This document shows, one piece after another, positions 31,868 through 40,580 of a stretch of DNA of 47,230 nucleotides; position 1 is the stretch's first letter; every line of letters begins with the position of its first letter. Source of the DNA: Williamsia faeni. GTDB taxonomy: Bacteria; Actinomycetota; Actinomycetes; Mycobacteriales; Mycobacteriaceae. The stretch covers positions 1 to 47,230 of the forward strand of contig QJJF01000019.1 in assembly GCA_003202005.1 (NCBI GenBank). Direction: 5' to 3'. Made by a program: the position numbers and the translations under genes. The notes beneath the pieces were generated by a model. The model saw nothing but the letters and a program-made list of their open reading frames with translations. It searched no databases and was not told where the DNA came from.

Positions 31868-32377
31868 CTACTCGGCAACAGCGGAGCGCGATTCCGAAAA
31901 CTTTCGAAGTTCTTTCAAGTAGCGACGCAGGATCAGGTCCATAAGGAACGGTTTGGCCACCGCGAGCGCGATGCGTGTACCACCGGCCGGATTGATGGCG
32001 ACGGTCCATGTCATTCGGCAACCATCGGTCGTCGTCTCGATCGCATAGTCCTCGGCGAACGCGTTGAAACTCTTGGTCGACGCGGAATCGAATCGGAAAG
32101 TCATGCGCCGGTTGTCTTCCCACGCCAGGAACTTCTCATCGCAGGCCATGGACTTGCCCATCTCGACCGTACGCGTGGTTCCGATACCGAATGGCTCCGG
32201 ACTCGTCCAGTTCACCTTGGTGATGGAACTGAGCCATTCGTGCCATGCGTCAGGGTCTTTGAGGACTTCGAACAGCTGCTCCGGTGTGACCCCGATGTCG
32301 ATGCTGTTGCGAAAGCGGTACGGAGCGGAATCGAAAAAGGTCAGATCGACCGGCTCGCAGGTGTGTTTCTGGGGCAT
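31868..32377 (-). CDS. SRPBCC (START-like) family protein
   Basis: A 169-residue single-domain protein of the SRPBCC/polyketide-cyclase fold, a helix-grip with a deep hydrophobic pocket. Typical features are the start IDIGVTPEQLFEVLKDPDAWHEWLSSITKVNW, the strand GIGTTRTVEM, and the long C-terminal helix LMDLILRRYLKELRKFSESR. Members bind or transform hydrophobic ligands; no catalytic residues can be named. ATG 32377 is chosen because AAAGGAG lies six bases upstream. It diverges from the second P450 across an ACTGTAA-type operator, so the two may act on the same hydrophobic compound. Confidence 0.87.
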   Translation of the reverse strand: MPQKHTCEPVDLTFFDSAPYRFRNSIDIGVTPEQLFEVLKDPDAWHEWLSSITKVNWTSPEPFGIGTTRTVEMGKSMACDEKFLAWEDNRRMTFRFDSASTKSFNAFAEDYAIETTTDGCRMTWTVAINPAGGTRIALAVAKPFLMDLILRRYLKELRKFSESRSAVAE

Positions 32378-32453
32378 GGTGCTCCTTTGCGGGACATCAA
32401 CGACAGGTGAGGCTGAGATCAAGACGGTTCGCCAGAAACTTTGGGCACCATCC

Positions 32454-32470
32454 AGTATAACTTACAGTAA
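32454..32470. promoter_or_regulatory. Candidate operator, ACTGTAA type, before the second P450
   Basis: AGTATAACTTACAGTAA contains, on the other strand, TTACTGTAAGTTAT, matching the sites at 17189 and 29897 over ACTGTAA-TTA. It ends 28 bases before the P450 start at 32498 and lies 77 bases from the SRPBCC start, suitable for joint control. Confidence 0.6.
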
Positions 32471-32497
32471 CAACGACAGCCGCCAGAAGGAGTTCAG

Positions 32498-33733
32498 ATG
32501 TCGACCAAGATCATTGACGACGTTTCCCGGGTCTTCGCCGACGCCAACGCCTATACCGAGGAGGTGTCCCTCCATGCGGCCTTCACACACCTGCGTGCCA
32601 ACGCGCCCATCTCGTGGGTCGAGGCACCGAATTACCGGCCCTTCTGGGCGGTCACCAAACATGAAGACATCATGACGATCGAACGTCAGCACAATCTGTT
32701 CACCAACTCGCCGAGGCCGGTGCTTGTCACCGCGGAAGCCGACGAGCTGTCAGCTGCATCCGGCGTGAGCACCCTCATCCACATGGACGATCCGCAGCAC
32801 AAGGTCGTTCGCGCCATCGGTGTCGACTGGTTTCGGCCGAAGGCAATGCGCGCGATGAAGATTCGCGTGCAGGAGTTGGCCAAGAACTACGTCGACAAGT
32901 TGGCGGAGCTGGGTGGGGAGTGCGACTTCATGCAGGAGGTCGCGGTCAACTTCCCGCTCTACGTCATCATGTCGATGCTCGGAGTTCCGGACGAGGACTT
33001 CCCGATGATGCTGCGGTGCACTCAGGAAATGTTCGGCAGCGAGGACGAAGAGTTCAAGCGTGGTGCCGGTCCGGAAGAGCAGATGGCCGCGATGATGGAG
33101 ATGTTCACCTACTTCACCGCGTTGACCGCGTCCCGCCGGGAGAACCCGACCGACGACTTCGCCTCCGCGATCGCGAATGCCACGATCGACGGTGAGCCGT
33201 TGTCCGACATCGATACGGTCTCCTACTACCTGATCGTCGCGACGGCCGGTCACGACACCACGAGCGCCACCATTGCCGGTGGCCTGCTCGCCTTGATCGA
33301 AAACCCGGACCAGTTGCAGCGGCTGCGCGACGAGCCCGAGCTGATGACCCTGGCCACGGAGGAGATGATCCGGTGGGTGACGCCGGTGAAGTGCTTCATG
33401 CGTACCGCGCAGGAGGACACCGAGGTCGGCGGTGTGCCGATCGCCGCCGGCGAGGCATTGCTGCTGTCGTACGCGTCCGGCAATCGGGACGAAGACATCT
33501 TCGACGACCCGTTCACCTTCGATGTCGCCCGAGACCCCAACAAACACTTGGCATTCGGGTACGGGGTGCATTTCTGTCTAGGCGCTGCGCTGGCCCGTAT
33601 GGAGGTCAGCGCATTCTTCTCCGAACTCATCCCGCGGCTGGAGTCCATCGAGCTCGCGGGCGAACCGGAGTTCATGAAGACAACGTTCGTGGGCGGGCTC
33701 AAGCATCTGCCGATCCGGTACTCCGTCAAGTAG
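32498..33733 (+). CDS. Cytochrome P450
   Basis: A 411-residue class I bacterial P450. The I-helix has the canonical AGHDTT (residues 250-255), the K-helix ExxR reads EEMIR and the haem motif FGYGVHFCLG carries the ligand Cys360. The opening, with a VFADANAYTEE-type N-terminus and ISWVEAPNYRPFWAVTKHEDI, resembles mycobacterial P450s of the CYP125/142/124-related clade that hydroxylate sterols and methyl-branched lipids, though I do not assign a family. The ATG follows AGAAGGAG. It is followed by a strong terminator and is monocistronic. Redox partners are not encoded in the window. Confidence 0.95.
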   Translation: MSTKIIDDVSRVFADANAYTEEVSLHAAFTHLRANAPISWVEAPNYRPFWAVTKHEDIMTIERQHNLFTNSPRPVLVTAEADELSAASGVSTLIHMDDPQHKVVRAIGVDWFRPKAMRAMKIRVQELAKNYVDKLAELGGECDFMQEVAVNFPLYVIMSMLGVPDEDFPMMLRCTQEMFGSEDEEFKRGAGPEEQMAAMMEMFTYFTALTASRRENPTDDFASAIANATIDGEPLSDIDTVSYYLIVATAGHDTTSATIAGGLLALIENPDQLQRLRDEPELMTLATEEMIRWVTPVKCFMRTAQEDTEVGGVPIAAGEALLLSYASGNRDEDIFDDPFTFDVARDPNKHLAFGYGVHFCLGAALARMEVSAFFSELIPRLESIELAGEPEFMKTTFVGGLKHLPIRYSVK

Positions 33734-33750
33734 TGGACTTCGGCTCGCGG

Positions 33751-33787
33751 AAAGGGCCCCCTACGTCTGTGACGTAAGGGGCCCTTT
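33751..33787. terminator. Strong bidirectional terminator
   Basis: AAAGGGCCCC (33751-33760) pairs with GGGGCCCTTT (33778-33787), and TACGTC pairs with GACGTA inside, with one C/A mismatch and the loop TGT. TTTCTC on the plus side and AAAGG-flanked T-run on the minus side suit termination of both the P450 and the convergent APH-like gene. Confidence 0.9.
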
Positions 33788-33799
33788 CTCGTCCCTCGG

Positions 33800-34879
33800 C
33801 TATCCGAATGCTTTGGCTCCCGGAAGAGCTTCGAGCGCGTCGGTGTCGAGAACGTGATCGCAGTGACGCGCCAGCGTGGTCATGAACAGGTGATCGCCGC
33901 GCTCGGTCTGCACGACACTGATCGATGCGGCGATCGACATGATGACTCCCTTGAAACTCTGGACTCGGACCTGCTGCCGAACATCTTCCAGGGTGACCTG
34001 TGAGTCCGGGCCCAAGGCCTCGTGATAGGTCTGCAGGAGATGGTCGTAGTGTGTGCGGCGGTCTGGTGTATGCAGTGCGCCGCCAATGAAGTACGAGAGG
34101 TCGGAAATACCCGGACCTCGCATCGCGCCCTGCCAATCGACAATAGTCAAGGCGTTGTCGGAGTCGACCTCACCGAACAGCATGTTGTCCAGTCGGTAGT
34201 CTCCGTGCACCAAGCCACTTTGGTCTGCATTGGCCATTTCTATGTACTCATCGAAGTTCGCGGCAATTGCGTCGCACACGACTTTCTGCTCCGCGGTGAT
34301 GACGGTGCTGTACCGTTCCGCGAAAATGGCATATAGCTGCTGAAAGAGCTCCTGTGTGATCATCGACCCGCGATCAAGCCAGTCAACTTCGACAAGGTCT
34401 GGGACTCCCGCGACCGTCGAATGCAATCGCCCGAGTTCTCGGACTGCGATCGTTGCCTGATCGAGGCCGGCCCCGCGGATCTCATCACCGGGCACTGCCG
34501 GCGCGGCGTCCCCGATGATCAGATCGAACACCCCGGTTTCGGCGTCGATGGCGGCGTAATAGCAAGGTGCGATCGATGTCCCGGTGAGTTGGGGAACGAT
34601 CTCGTTGTAGAAGCGAACTTCGCTCTCGTAGAGCCCCATCATGGCGGCGGTCTGTCGCGATGTGGGATCGGCGGCAGCAACTTTGAGTACCACTGAGCCC
34701 GGACCGGTGTCACCGGGCGCGTAGTCCAAAGTCAGCCGGTAGCAATCGCTTACCTGGCCGGTGCCGACAGGCTTGTACTCGAACGCGACGACCGTTCCGC
34801 GACCCAGTGCGGCAGTCAGCCATTCGGTGGTCAGCTCGCTCGGGTGTTCGACCACAGAGTTGTCAATTGGATTGTTCAT
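33800..34879 (-). CDS. APH-fold phosphotransferase family protein
   Basis: A 359-residue kinase-fold protein of the same broad family as that at 28791 but with an intact catalytic loop: HGDYRLDN with His225 and Asp227, and the metal site VDWQGAMRGPGISDLSYF. The N-lobe has VGTGQVSDCYRLTLDY and a Lys in VVLKVAAADP. Such ecdysteroid kinase-like/DUF1679-like proteins (EcKL-type) in actinomycetes often accompany steroid or lipid genes; substrate hydroxyl phosphorylation is the inferred activity. ATG 34879 gives the usual length although the frame extends upstream. It diverges from the acyl-CoA synthetase gene. Confidence 0.87.
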   Translation of the reverse strand: MNNPIDNSVVEHPSELTTEWLTAALGRGTVVAFEYKPVGTGQVSDCYRLTLDYAPGDTGPGSVVLKVAAADPTSRQTAAMMGLYESEVRFYNEIVPQLTGTSIAPCYYAAIDAETGVFDLIIGDAAPAVPGDEIRGAGLDQATIAVRELGRLHSTVAGVPDLVEVDWLDRGSMITQELFQQLYAIFAERYSTVITAEQKVVCDAIAANFDEYIEMANADQSGLVHGDYRLDNMLFGEVDSDNALTIVDWQGAMRGPGISDLSYFIGGALHTPDRRTHYDHLLQTYHEALGPDSQVTLEDVRQQVRVQSFKGVIMSIAASISVVQTERGDHLFMTTLARHCDHVLDTDALEALPGAKAFG

Positions 34880-35024
34880 GGGACCACGGTTTCTGAAGAT
34901 GGATGTTTGCTTGTTGTTGCAGACAGCGGTGGACAGATTGCGGCGACAGTGAGAAGCGAACAGACGTCCTGCATTCCGCCACGGTATCCAAGGATGAGCC
35001 TTCGGGAAGCAGTTTGGTGGTTTA

Positions 35025-35039
35025 CTGTTGCAACAACAG
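35025..35039. promoter_or_regulatory. Inverted repeat CTGTTG-CAA-CAACAG
   Basis: Exact 6-base arms around CAA, 72 bases before the acyl-CoA synthetase start and 146 bases upstream of the APH-like start. A related TTGTTGTTGCAGACAG lies at 34911-34926. It is probably the operator of this divergent pair. Confidence 0.6.
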
Positions 35040-35110
35040 AAAGGCTGTCGAGAATTGATGTCAAACGATCGAGACCGCCACCCGCAGATAGCAATACCCA
35101 GGGAGTAAGC

Positions 35111-36697
35111 ATGTCTGTAAGCGACCAGGTCTCGACACAACAGTCGGCCACCGCCGAAGAGTTGCCGTTCGGCTTCTACGCTCTCGCCGCAGCAGACCCG
35201 GAAAGGGTCGCGATCATCGACCCTGATGGCACCCTGATCACTGCCGGTGAGTTGCATGGCCGGGTGAACCGGCGCTCACGCGCACTCCTCGCACTGGGAC
35301 TCGAGGCCGGTGATCGCGTCGCGGCGGTGGTTCACAACGGACATGAATATCTCGAATTGATGTTGGCGACCGGGCAATTGGGCATGTTCATGGTGCAGGT
35401 CAACTGGCATCTCACCCCGAACGAAATGATCTACATCATCGAAGACTCCGGGGCCAAAGCCATCGTCGCAGCCGCTGAACAAGCCCGGATCCTTCCGGGT
35501 GATTCACTACCCGAATTGCGTTATGTCGTGGGCGAACCCGTCGAAGGGTGGACTCCTTTCGAGGATCTGGGCGCGGATGAATCGAGTGCACCGCCCGAGG
35601 GACGCCGGTTCGGTGCGCACATGGGGTACACCTCCGGCACCACCGGCAGGCCAAAGGGCGTTCGCCCGGCCAACTTGCCCGACATCGAACCAGAGATCAT
35701 TCTCGAGTTGGTGTACGGAACGCTCGCCAAGCGATACGGTCTGCCCCGGACCGGCGTGCACCTCGTCTGTTCCCCGATCTACCATTCCGCACCGAGCGCG
35801 CACGCTGTCGCATTCCTGCACGCCGGACACACGATCGTGATCCAGTCGAAGTTCGAGCCGGAAGCGGTTCTCGCTGCCATCGAGACACACGGCGTGACAA
35901 GCGTGCACCTGGTTCCGACCCACTTCCACCGGTTGCTCAAGCTGCCGGACGAAGTGCGGTCGACATACGACGTGTCGAGTCTGCAGGCCGTGGTGCACGC
36001 CGGCGCGCCGTGTCCGGTGCCGGTCAAGAATAAGATGCTGGACTGGTTCGGCCCCATCGTCTGGGAGTACCTCGCGGCGTCCGAAGGATGGGTGTGTTCG
36101 GTCAGTCCGCAGGAATGGATTGCCAAGCCCGGCACCGTCGGTCGTCCCGGGGATGACGTCGCCGTCAAGATCATCGGCGACGATGGCGAGGAACAGCCGG
36201 CCGGAGAGCCCGGGACGATCTACTTCAACAACCTCGCGATGGGCGGCCGGTTCGAGTACCACAACAACGCAGAGAAGACCGAAGCCAGTCGGAAGGGCGA
36301 CCTGGGCACGGTTGGCGACTACGGCTACTTCGACGAAGACGGATACCTGTTTCTACTGGACCGCCGGACGGACGTGATCATCTCCGGTGGCGTGAACATC
36401 TATCCGGCGGAGATCGAGCACGAACTACAGTCGCACCCTTCGGTCAACGATGCCGCCGTGATCGGCGTGCCGGACCCGGAATGGGGACAACGCACCCTCG
36501 GTGTTGTTCAGCTGGTCAGCGGTGTGGAGCCGAGTGACATTCTGGCGCAGGACATTCGAGAACATTGCGCAAAGAATCTGGCATCCTTCAAAGTGCCGAA
36601 GCAGATCGAGTTCGTCGACGAGTTCCCGCGGACCGAGACCGGCAAGCTCCAGAGAAGGCGTCTACGGGACAAGTTCATCCCTGTCGAGAACCCGTAA
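35111..36697 (+). CDS. Acyl-CoA synthetase (AMP-forming, FadD-like)
   Basis: A 528-residue ANL-superfamily ligase that activates a carboxylic acid as the adenylate and transfers it to CoA. The P-loop-like motif YTSGTTGRPKG (about residue 178), the A5-type motif YLAASEG, the A8 hinge LDRRTDVIISGGVNIYPAEIE and the catalytic Lys in RTETGKLQRRRLRDK are all present. It resembles actinomycete FadD enzymes for medium, branched or cyclic acids rather than the long-chain type with an N-terminal extension. GGGAG precedes the ATG at 35111; the frame is open far upstream. Its last 36 bases overlap the convergent TetR gene. Confidence 0.93.
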   Translation: MSVSDQVSTQQSATAEELPFGFYALAAADPERVAIIDPDGTLITAGELHGRVNRRSRALLALGLEAGDRVAAVVHNGHEYLELMLATGQLGMFMVQVNWHLTPNEMIYIIEDSGAKAIVAAAEQARILPGDSLPELRYVVGEPVEGWTPFEDLGADESSAPPEGRRFGAHMGYTSGTTGRPKGVRPANLPDIEPEIILELVYGTLAKRYGLPRTGVHLVCSPIYHSAPSAHAVAFLHAGHTIVIQSKFEPEAVLAAIETHGVTSVHLVPTHFHRLLKLPDEVRSTYDVSSLQAVVHAGAPCPVPVKNKMLDWFGPIVWEYLAASEGWVCSVSPQEWIAKPGTVGRPGDDVAVKIIGDDGEEQPAGEPGTIYFNNLAMGGRFEYHNNAEKTEASRKGDLGTVGDYGYFDEDGYLFLLDRRTDVIISGGVNIYPAEIEHELQSHPSVNDAAVIGVPDPEWGQRTLGVVQLVSGVEPSDILAQDIREHCAKNLASFKVPKQIEFVDEFPRTETGKLQRRRLRDKFIPVENP

Positions 36698-37282
36698 CCC
36701 CACGATCAGGGCGTCGACGAGGCCATCGAAGTGTCTGGTGGTTTCCTCGACTGTTCTGACGTGGGTGAGGATGCGGTACAACGTCGCGCCGATCAGCGCG
36801 TCTGCGACCGCCTCCAGGTCGACACCGGCCCGAATATCTCCGGCGTGCACCGCCCCATTGAGTCGGAGCAGCAGGGCGTCATGATGCGGTTTGGCGAGCT
36901 GGCTGTACAGGGCGTCGCCATCGAGGGAGTTGTCGGCCGAGGCGACCGCGAGTGCACGACTGAGGGCCACGTTGCGCGGCGAGCCGAGGTATTCCGCCTG
37001 CCCGTGGAGCCAGGTGCGCAGATCGGCTTCGATGTCGCCGGTGTCCGGCAACGCGAACTGGCGATGCTGCCCGTAGGCATCCATGACCGCCTCGGCGACC
37101 AGGGGCGCCTTCGATGGCCAGCGGCGATACAGGCTCTGCTTCCCGACACCGGCGAGATTGGCGACGCGATCCATGGCGACTTCCGAGTAGCCGCCGGACA
37201 GCAAGATGTCGCGGACGGCATTGAGGATCGCGTCGTGGGTCGCCTGACTCCGGGGTCGGCCGGGCCGCGGCGCTTCATTCAT
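36662..37282 (-). CDS. TetR-family regulator
   Basis: A 206-residue repressor. The N-terminal helix-turn-helix spans about residues 12-60 (ILNAVRDILLSGGYSEVAMDRVANLAGVGKQSLYRRWPSKAPLVAEAV), followed by a helical TetR_C-type ligand domain ending DALIVGLRVLDRDELVP. It diverges from the DapB-fold dehydrogenase gene with 190 bases between and converges with the synthetase, overlapping its 3' end by 36 bases. It could regulate either neighbour. It is the only TetR gene in the window and thus the nearest candidate for the ACTGTAA sites, which is only a guess. Confidence 0.92.
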   Translation of the reverse strand: MNEAPRPGRPRSQATHDAILNAVRDILLSGGYSEVAMDRVANLAGVGKQSLYRRWPSKAPLVAEAVMDAYGQHRQFALPDTGDIEADLRTWLHGQAEYLGSPRNVALSRALAVASADNSLDGDALYSQLAKPHHDALLLRLNGAVHAGDIRAGVDLEAVADALIGATLYRILTHVRTVEETTRHFDGLVDALIVGLRVLDRDELVP

Positions 37283-37472
37283 GTGGGCAGCTTACGGTCG
37301 TCGCCTGCATCGACGATGAGTTCGCCCTACTTGCGTCAAAACCGGATAATTTACGAGAAAGAATGTCTAGTATTGGGTCGCTCGGCCATGCCGGGCCAAC
37401 ACTCTTGACCCGAATTGTATGCACCTCACCGTGCGACCCGATCAGCCGACAGGCGTCAAACCGAAGGAACTC

Positions 37473-38540
37473 ATGGACAAGTTGCGCGTCATCCAATGGA
37501 CCACCGGCAAGGTCGGGAAGCTCAGTCTGCGAGGCATTCTCGACGATCCGCGGCTCGAACTGGTCGGTGTCTACGCCTACTCCGAGGACAAGGCCGGCAC
37601 CGACGCCGGACCCCTGTGCGGACGGCCCGACACCGGCGTCCTGGCCACCACCGACATCGACGCGCTCATCGCCTTGGGTGCCGACACCGTCTTCTACAAC
37701 CCGTTCATGGCCGACCTCGACCACACAGTCCGTCTGCTCGAGAGCGGACTCGATGTGATCAGCACCAACTTGTTCCTCAACGTCGGTGGCATCGCGGGCG
37801 AGACGGAAAAGCAGCTCGCCGCCGCGTGCGAGCGTGGCGACAGTTCGCTCTACATCACCGGAATCAATCCGGGCTGGATCAACACCATGGTGACGGCGAT
37901 GACCGCCATCTGCCGTGACGTGCAGCAGGTGTCGGTCTTCGAGTCGGCGGACTGCTCGGTCTACGAGTCGGCCGAAACCTGGCAGGCGCTGGGCTTTTCG
38001 CTGCCCGAAGCGTCCCCCGAGGTGCTCGAGATGGCGAAAATGTGGCTGAGTACGTTCCGCGATTCCGTCGGACGCATGGCAGTCGCGCTGCACTACGACC
38101 TCGATGACATGGAGTTCTTCATCGAACACCAGACTGCCTCGGAGGACGTCGATCTGGGCTGGCTGTTGATGAAGAAGGACACCATCGCCGCGATCCGCGC
38201 CGGGTGGAATGGCAAGGTGAACGGAAAGACCGTCGTCCAGTCCAACGTCGCCTGGTATCTGACGAAGAAGCTCAACGGGGACTGGGTGTTTGACGACGAC
38301 CACTACCACGTCGTGGTCAAGGGTGAACCCGAAATCCAGACCCGCATCCGCTTCATCCCACCCGAGCACTGGGGCAACCACGAATGGGACACGATGACCG
38401 CCATGCCGGCGGTCAGCGCTGCGCTCAACGTCGCCGCCGCACCGGCGGGCATTCTGACCCTGAAGGATGTGGGCTTGCCGTGCGCGCCCGCCGGAATCTG
38501 GGACAAAGAACGGAGCGAGGGACATTCGGTAACGGTCTGA
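37473..38540 (+). CDS. DapB-fold NAD(P)-dependent dehydrogenase
   Basis: A 355-residue protein with a Rossmann domain like dihydrodipicolinate reductase: VIQWTTGKVGKLSLRGILDDPRLELVGVYAYSEDKAG at the start, then GVLATTDIDALIALGADTVFYNP. The C-terminal domain is not that of lysine biosynthesis. The closest named relatives are 2,4-diaminopentanoate dehydrogenase-like proteins, which are common in actinomycete sterol and hydrocarbon clusters without a proven reaction. ATG 37473 follows GAAGGAAC. It is divergent from the TetR gene and monocistronic. Function is assigned only at fold level. Confidence 0.8.
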   Translation: MDKLRVIQWTTGKVGKLSLRGILDDPRLELVGVYAYSEDKAGTDAGPLCGRPDTGVLATTDIDALIALGADTVFYNPFMADLDHTVRLLESGLDVISTNLFLNVGGIAGETEKQLAAACERGDSSLYITGINPGWINTMVTAMTAICRDVQQVSVFESADCSVYESAETWQALGFSLPEASPEVLEMAKMWLSTFRDSVGRMAVALHYDLDDMEFFIEHQTASEDVDLGWLLMKKDTIAAIRAGWNGKVNGKTVVQSNVAWYLTKKLNGDWVFDDDHYHVVVKGEPEIQTRIRFIPPEHWGNHEWDTMTAMPAVSAALNVAAAPAGILTLKDVGLPCAPAGIWDKERSEGHSVTV

Positions 38541-38661
38541 ATTCCCGCGATTCCGAGGGCAATTCAGAGGTGGACGACGATGCGCTGTCCGGCTGAGGTG
38601 CAGACGTCGTCGTCCCACCTAATCGATTCCGGGAGTCCGCGCATCTCGGTACAGTCTGGCC

Positions 38662-39114
38662 ATGTCTGAACACACTCTTCGCCTGACTGTCGAACTGGAA
38701 CCGCGAGGTCCTGCGGCCGCGATCGTTTTGACCGACGAGCAAGTCGCCGGCTTGGGGGGCACCAAGACCGCTCCGGTCCGGTTCACCATCGGTGGAACGA
38801 CCGTGCGGGGGCGGCTGGCCCGGATGGGCGGGGAAAACTTGATCGGACTCAACAAAAGCGTCCGCGCCGAGCTGGGTGTCGAAGCGGGGGACACCGTCGA
38901 GGTGATCATCGAGCTGGACGCCGAACCTCGGGAGGTCGACCTGCCGCCCGCGTTGTCCGCCGCCCTGGATGCCGACCCGGCCGTGCGGGCGTCATTCGAC
39001 GCATTGGCGCCGTCGCGGCGGAAAGAACACGCGCGGTCCGTTGCCGATGCGAAACGTGATGAGACTCGGGACCGTCGCGTTGCGGCGATCGTCGACGCAC
39101 TACGCGCCACGTAG
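38662..39114 (+). CDS. YdeI/OmpD-associated family protein with DUF1905, second copy
   Basis: A 150-residue paralogue of the protein at 7324-7764. DUF1905-like N-terminal part (APVRFTIGGTTVRGRLARMGGENLIGLNKSVRAELGV) and the helical C-terminal part (DPAVRASFDALAPSRRKEH...AKRDETRDRRV). Both copies keep the Pro-Ser-x-(K/R)-K pattern at the start of the last helix, which may mark the functional surface. Its role is not established. It is a single gene, 121 bases after the DapB-fold gene, and ends next to the convergent small membrane protein. Confidence 0.83.
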   Translation: MSEHTLRLTVELEPRGPAAAIVLTDEQVAGLGGTKTAPVRFTIGGTTVRGRLARMGGENLIGLNKSVRAELGVEAGDTVEVIIELDAEPREVDLPPALSAALDADPAVRASFDALAPSRRKEHARSVADAKRDETRDRRVAAIVDALRAT

Positions 39115-39123
39115 CTGCGCAGT

Positions 39124-39360
39124 TCAGTTGCGGCACAAGGCGATCGACATCATCCCCGAAGAGCAGTATAGCCCGGTGAAGATGTAGCCGACCATCGTGA
39201 GCATGAGGCCGAGTTGACCGGTCCGTTGGTGACGTCGCGGTAGGAGTCGGAGGGCCGCGTCGTGGGCGGCGATGACGCCTGCGATGTGTCCGGCGAGAAC
39301 AAATCCGACCGGGGCCAAAGGTTTGTTCAACTGGGGTCCACCACCGCCACCGTCGTTCAT
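39124..39360 (-). CDS. Small hydrophobic membrane protein
   Basis: A 78-residue protein from the ATG at 39360 with GAGGTC upstream. After a Gly-rich start (MNDGGGGGPQLNKP) come two hydrophobic segments, about residues 15-36 (PVGFVLAGHIAGVIAAHDAAL) and 51-72 (LGLMLTMVGYIFTGLYCSSGM), separated by a basic loop RLLPRRHQRTGQ. By the positive-inside rule the loop would face the cytosol. I do not recognise the family. The frame is open further upstream, but that part is Arg-rich and looks non-coding. It converges on the YdeI-like gene. The 268 bases upstream to 39629 show no other gene. Confidence 0.55.
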   Translation of the reverse strand: MNDGGGGGPQLNKPLAPVGFVLAGHIAGVIAAHDAALRLLPRRHQRTGQLGLMLTMVGYIFTGLYCSSGMMSIALCRN

Positions 39361-39629
39361 CGCGCCGAAGACCTCGGCGCGTGATGTGTAAACGAAGGCC
39401 GAACACAAATAGACTGCGCCTTCCCACCGGATGCCGTATCTCCGGGGATCGCGAGTGCTGCGAGCCGATGCGTATGGCCGCAACTGTCGTGAAGTTGGCC
39501 GCGACTGCCATAGGGATCGGTGAGAATCGCTCATAGGTTGTGGAGTGACCATGACCTGCGTCACAGTCGGACGCTCCGTGCAGTGTCTGACCAGCGGGAT
39601 CTGTCACAGCGGTCGGAGAGGCGATATCA

Positions 39630-40580
39630 ATGCCATTGGATGCAGTCAGTCAAGGGTTCCTCGCGGAGATGGCGGCGTCGCGCACGCCACCGGTGCATGA
39701 GGGCACGCCCGCCATCGCGCGGATGTCCGGCATGGTCTTCGCCGGGATGAGTGGACGTGGCCCCGAGGTCAAAGAGGTGCGAAACCTGCGCCTCGATACG
39801 CCGGACGGCGAGACGATCCGGGTGCGCGCTCTCATCCCGGAGGGCGAACCGCGCTCGGTCATCGTCTACTTCCATGGCGGCGGCTGGGTGGTCGGGGACA
39901 TCGACCTGCAGTACGACCACGTGGCGCGCGACCTGGCGAATCGCACCCAGTCGACCGTGGTGCTGGTCAACTACCGCAAGGCGCCCGAACATCCATTTCC
40001 GACCGCACTCGAGGACAGCTGGCTCGGCTTGTGTTGGGCTGCCGAGAACGCCGGCGATCTCGCATTCGCCGATGCTCCGCTGATCGTCGGCGGCGACAGT
40101 GCCGGCGGCAACATCGCCGCAGTGCTGACCCGGTGGGCTCGCGACGGCGGAGGCCCCGCCATCGGATTCCAGTTTCTGGTGTATCCGGTCACGGACTGCG
40201 ACCTCGACCGCGCGTCTTATCTGGCCCCTGAAAACCAATTGCTGCTCAGTCGGGACACGATGGCGTGGTTCTGGGACCACTATCTCGCCGAACCGGAAAA
40301 GCGCACAAACCCCGATGCCTCGCCGATACGAGCCGACAGCCTCACCGGGCTGCCGCCGGCACTTGTGTACGTCGCGGAGTTCGATCCCCTCCACGACGAG
40401 GGCGTCGCGTATGCCGAGGCATTGAAGGCGGCCGGCGTGCCGGTGGCGCTCGAGGAAGCGTCCGGGCAGATGCACGCCTACTTCCAGATGGCCAACATCT
40501 TTCCCGGCTACACCGCAGGCGCCGACCTCATCTCCGAGCACATCCGAAAGTTCCTCGCCGACAATGGAAAGGGTGCATGA
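39630..40580 (+). CDS. Esterase/lipase of the hormone-sensitive lipase family
   Basis: A 316-residue alpha/beta hydrolase of bacterial HSL family IV. The oxyanion motif YFHGGGWVVG is at His82, the nucleophile Ser157 in GGDSAGGN, the acid Asp in EFDPLHDEG and the His in GQMHAYFQM. These enzymes hydrolyse short-chain esters in the cytosol. Its stop overlaps the ATG of the Baeyer-Villiger-like monooxygenase gene as ATGA. The pairing suits a ketone degradation scheme in which the monooxygenase makes an ester or lactone and this esterase opens it; that is inference from context. Confidence 0.93.
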   Translation: MPLDAVSQGFLAEMAASRTPPVHEGTPAIARMSGMVFAGMSGRGPEVKEVRNLRLDTPDGETIRVRALIPEGEPRSVIVYFHGGGWVVGDIDLQYDHVARDLANRTQSTVVLVNYRKAPEHPFPTALEDSWLGLCWAAENAGDLAFADAPLIVGGDSAGGNIAAVLTRWARDGGGPAIGFQFLVYPVTDCDLDRASYLAPENQLLLSRDTMAWFWDHYLAEPEKRTNPDASPIRADSLTGLPPALVYVAEFDPLHDEGVAYAEALKAAGVPVALEEASGQMHAYFQMANIFPGYTAGADLISEHIRKFLADNGKGA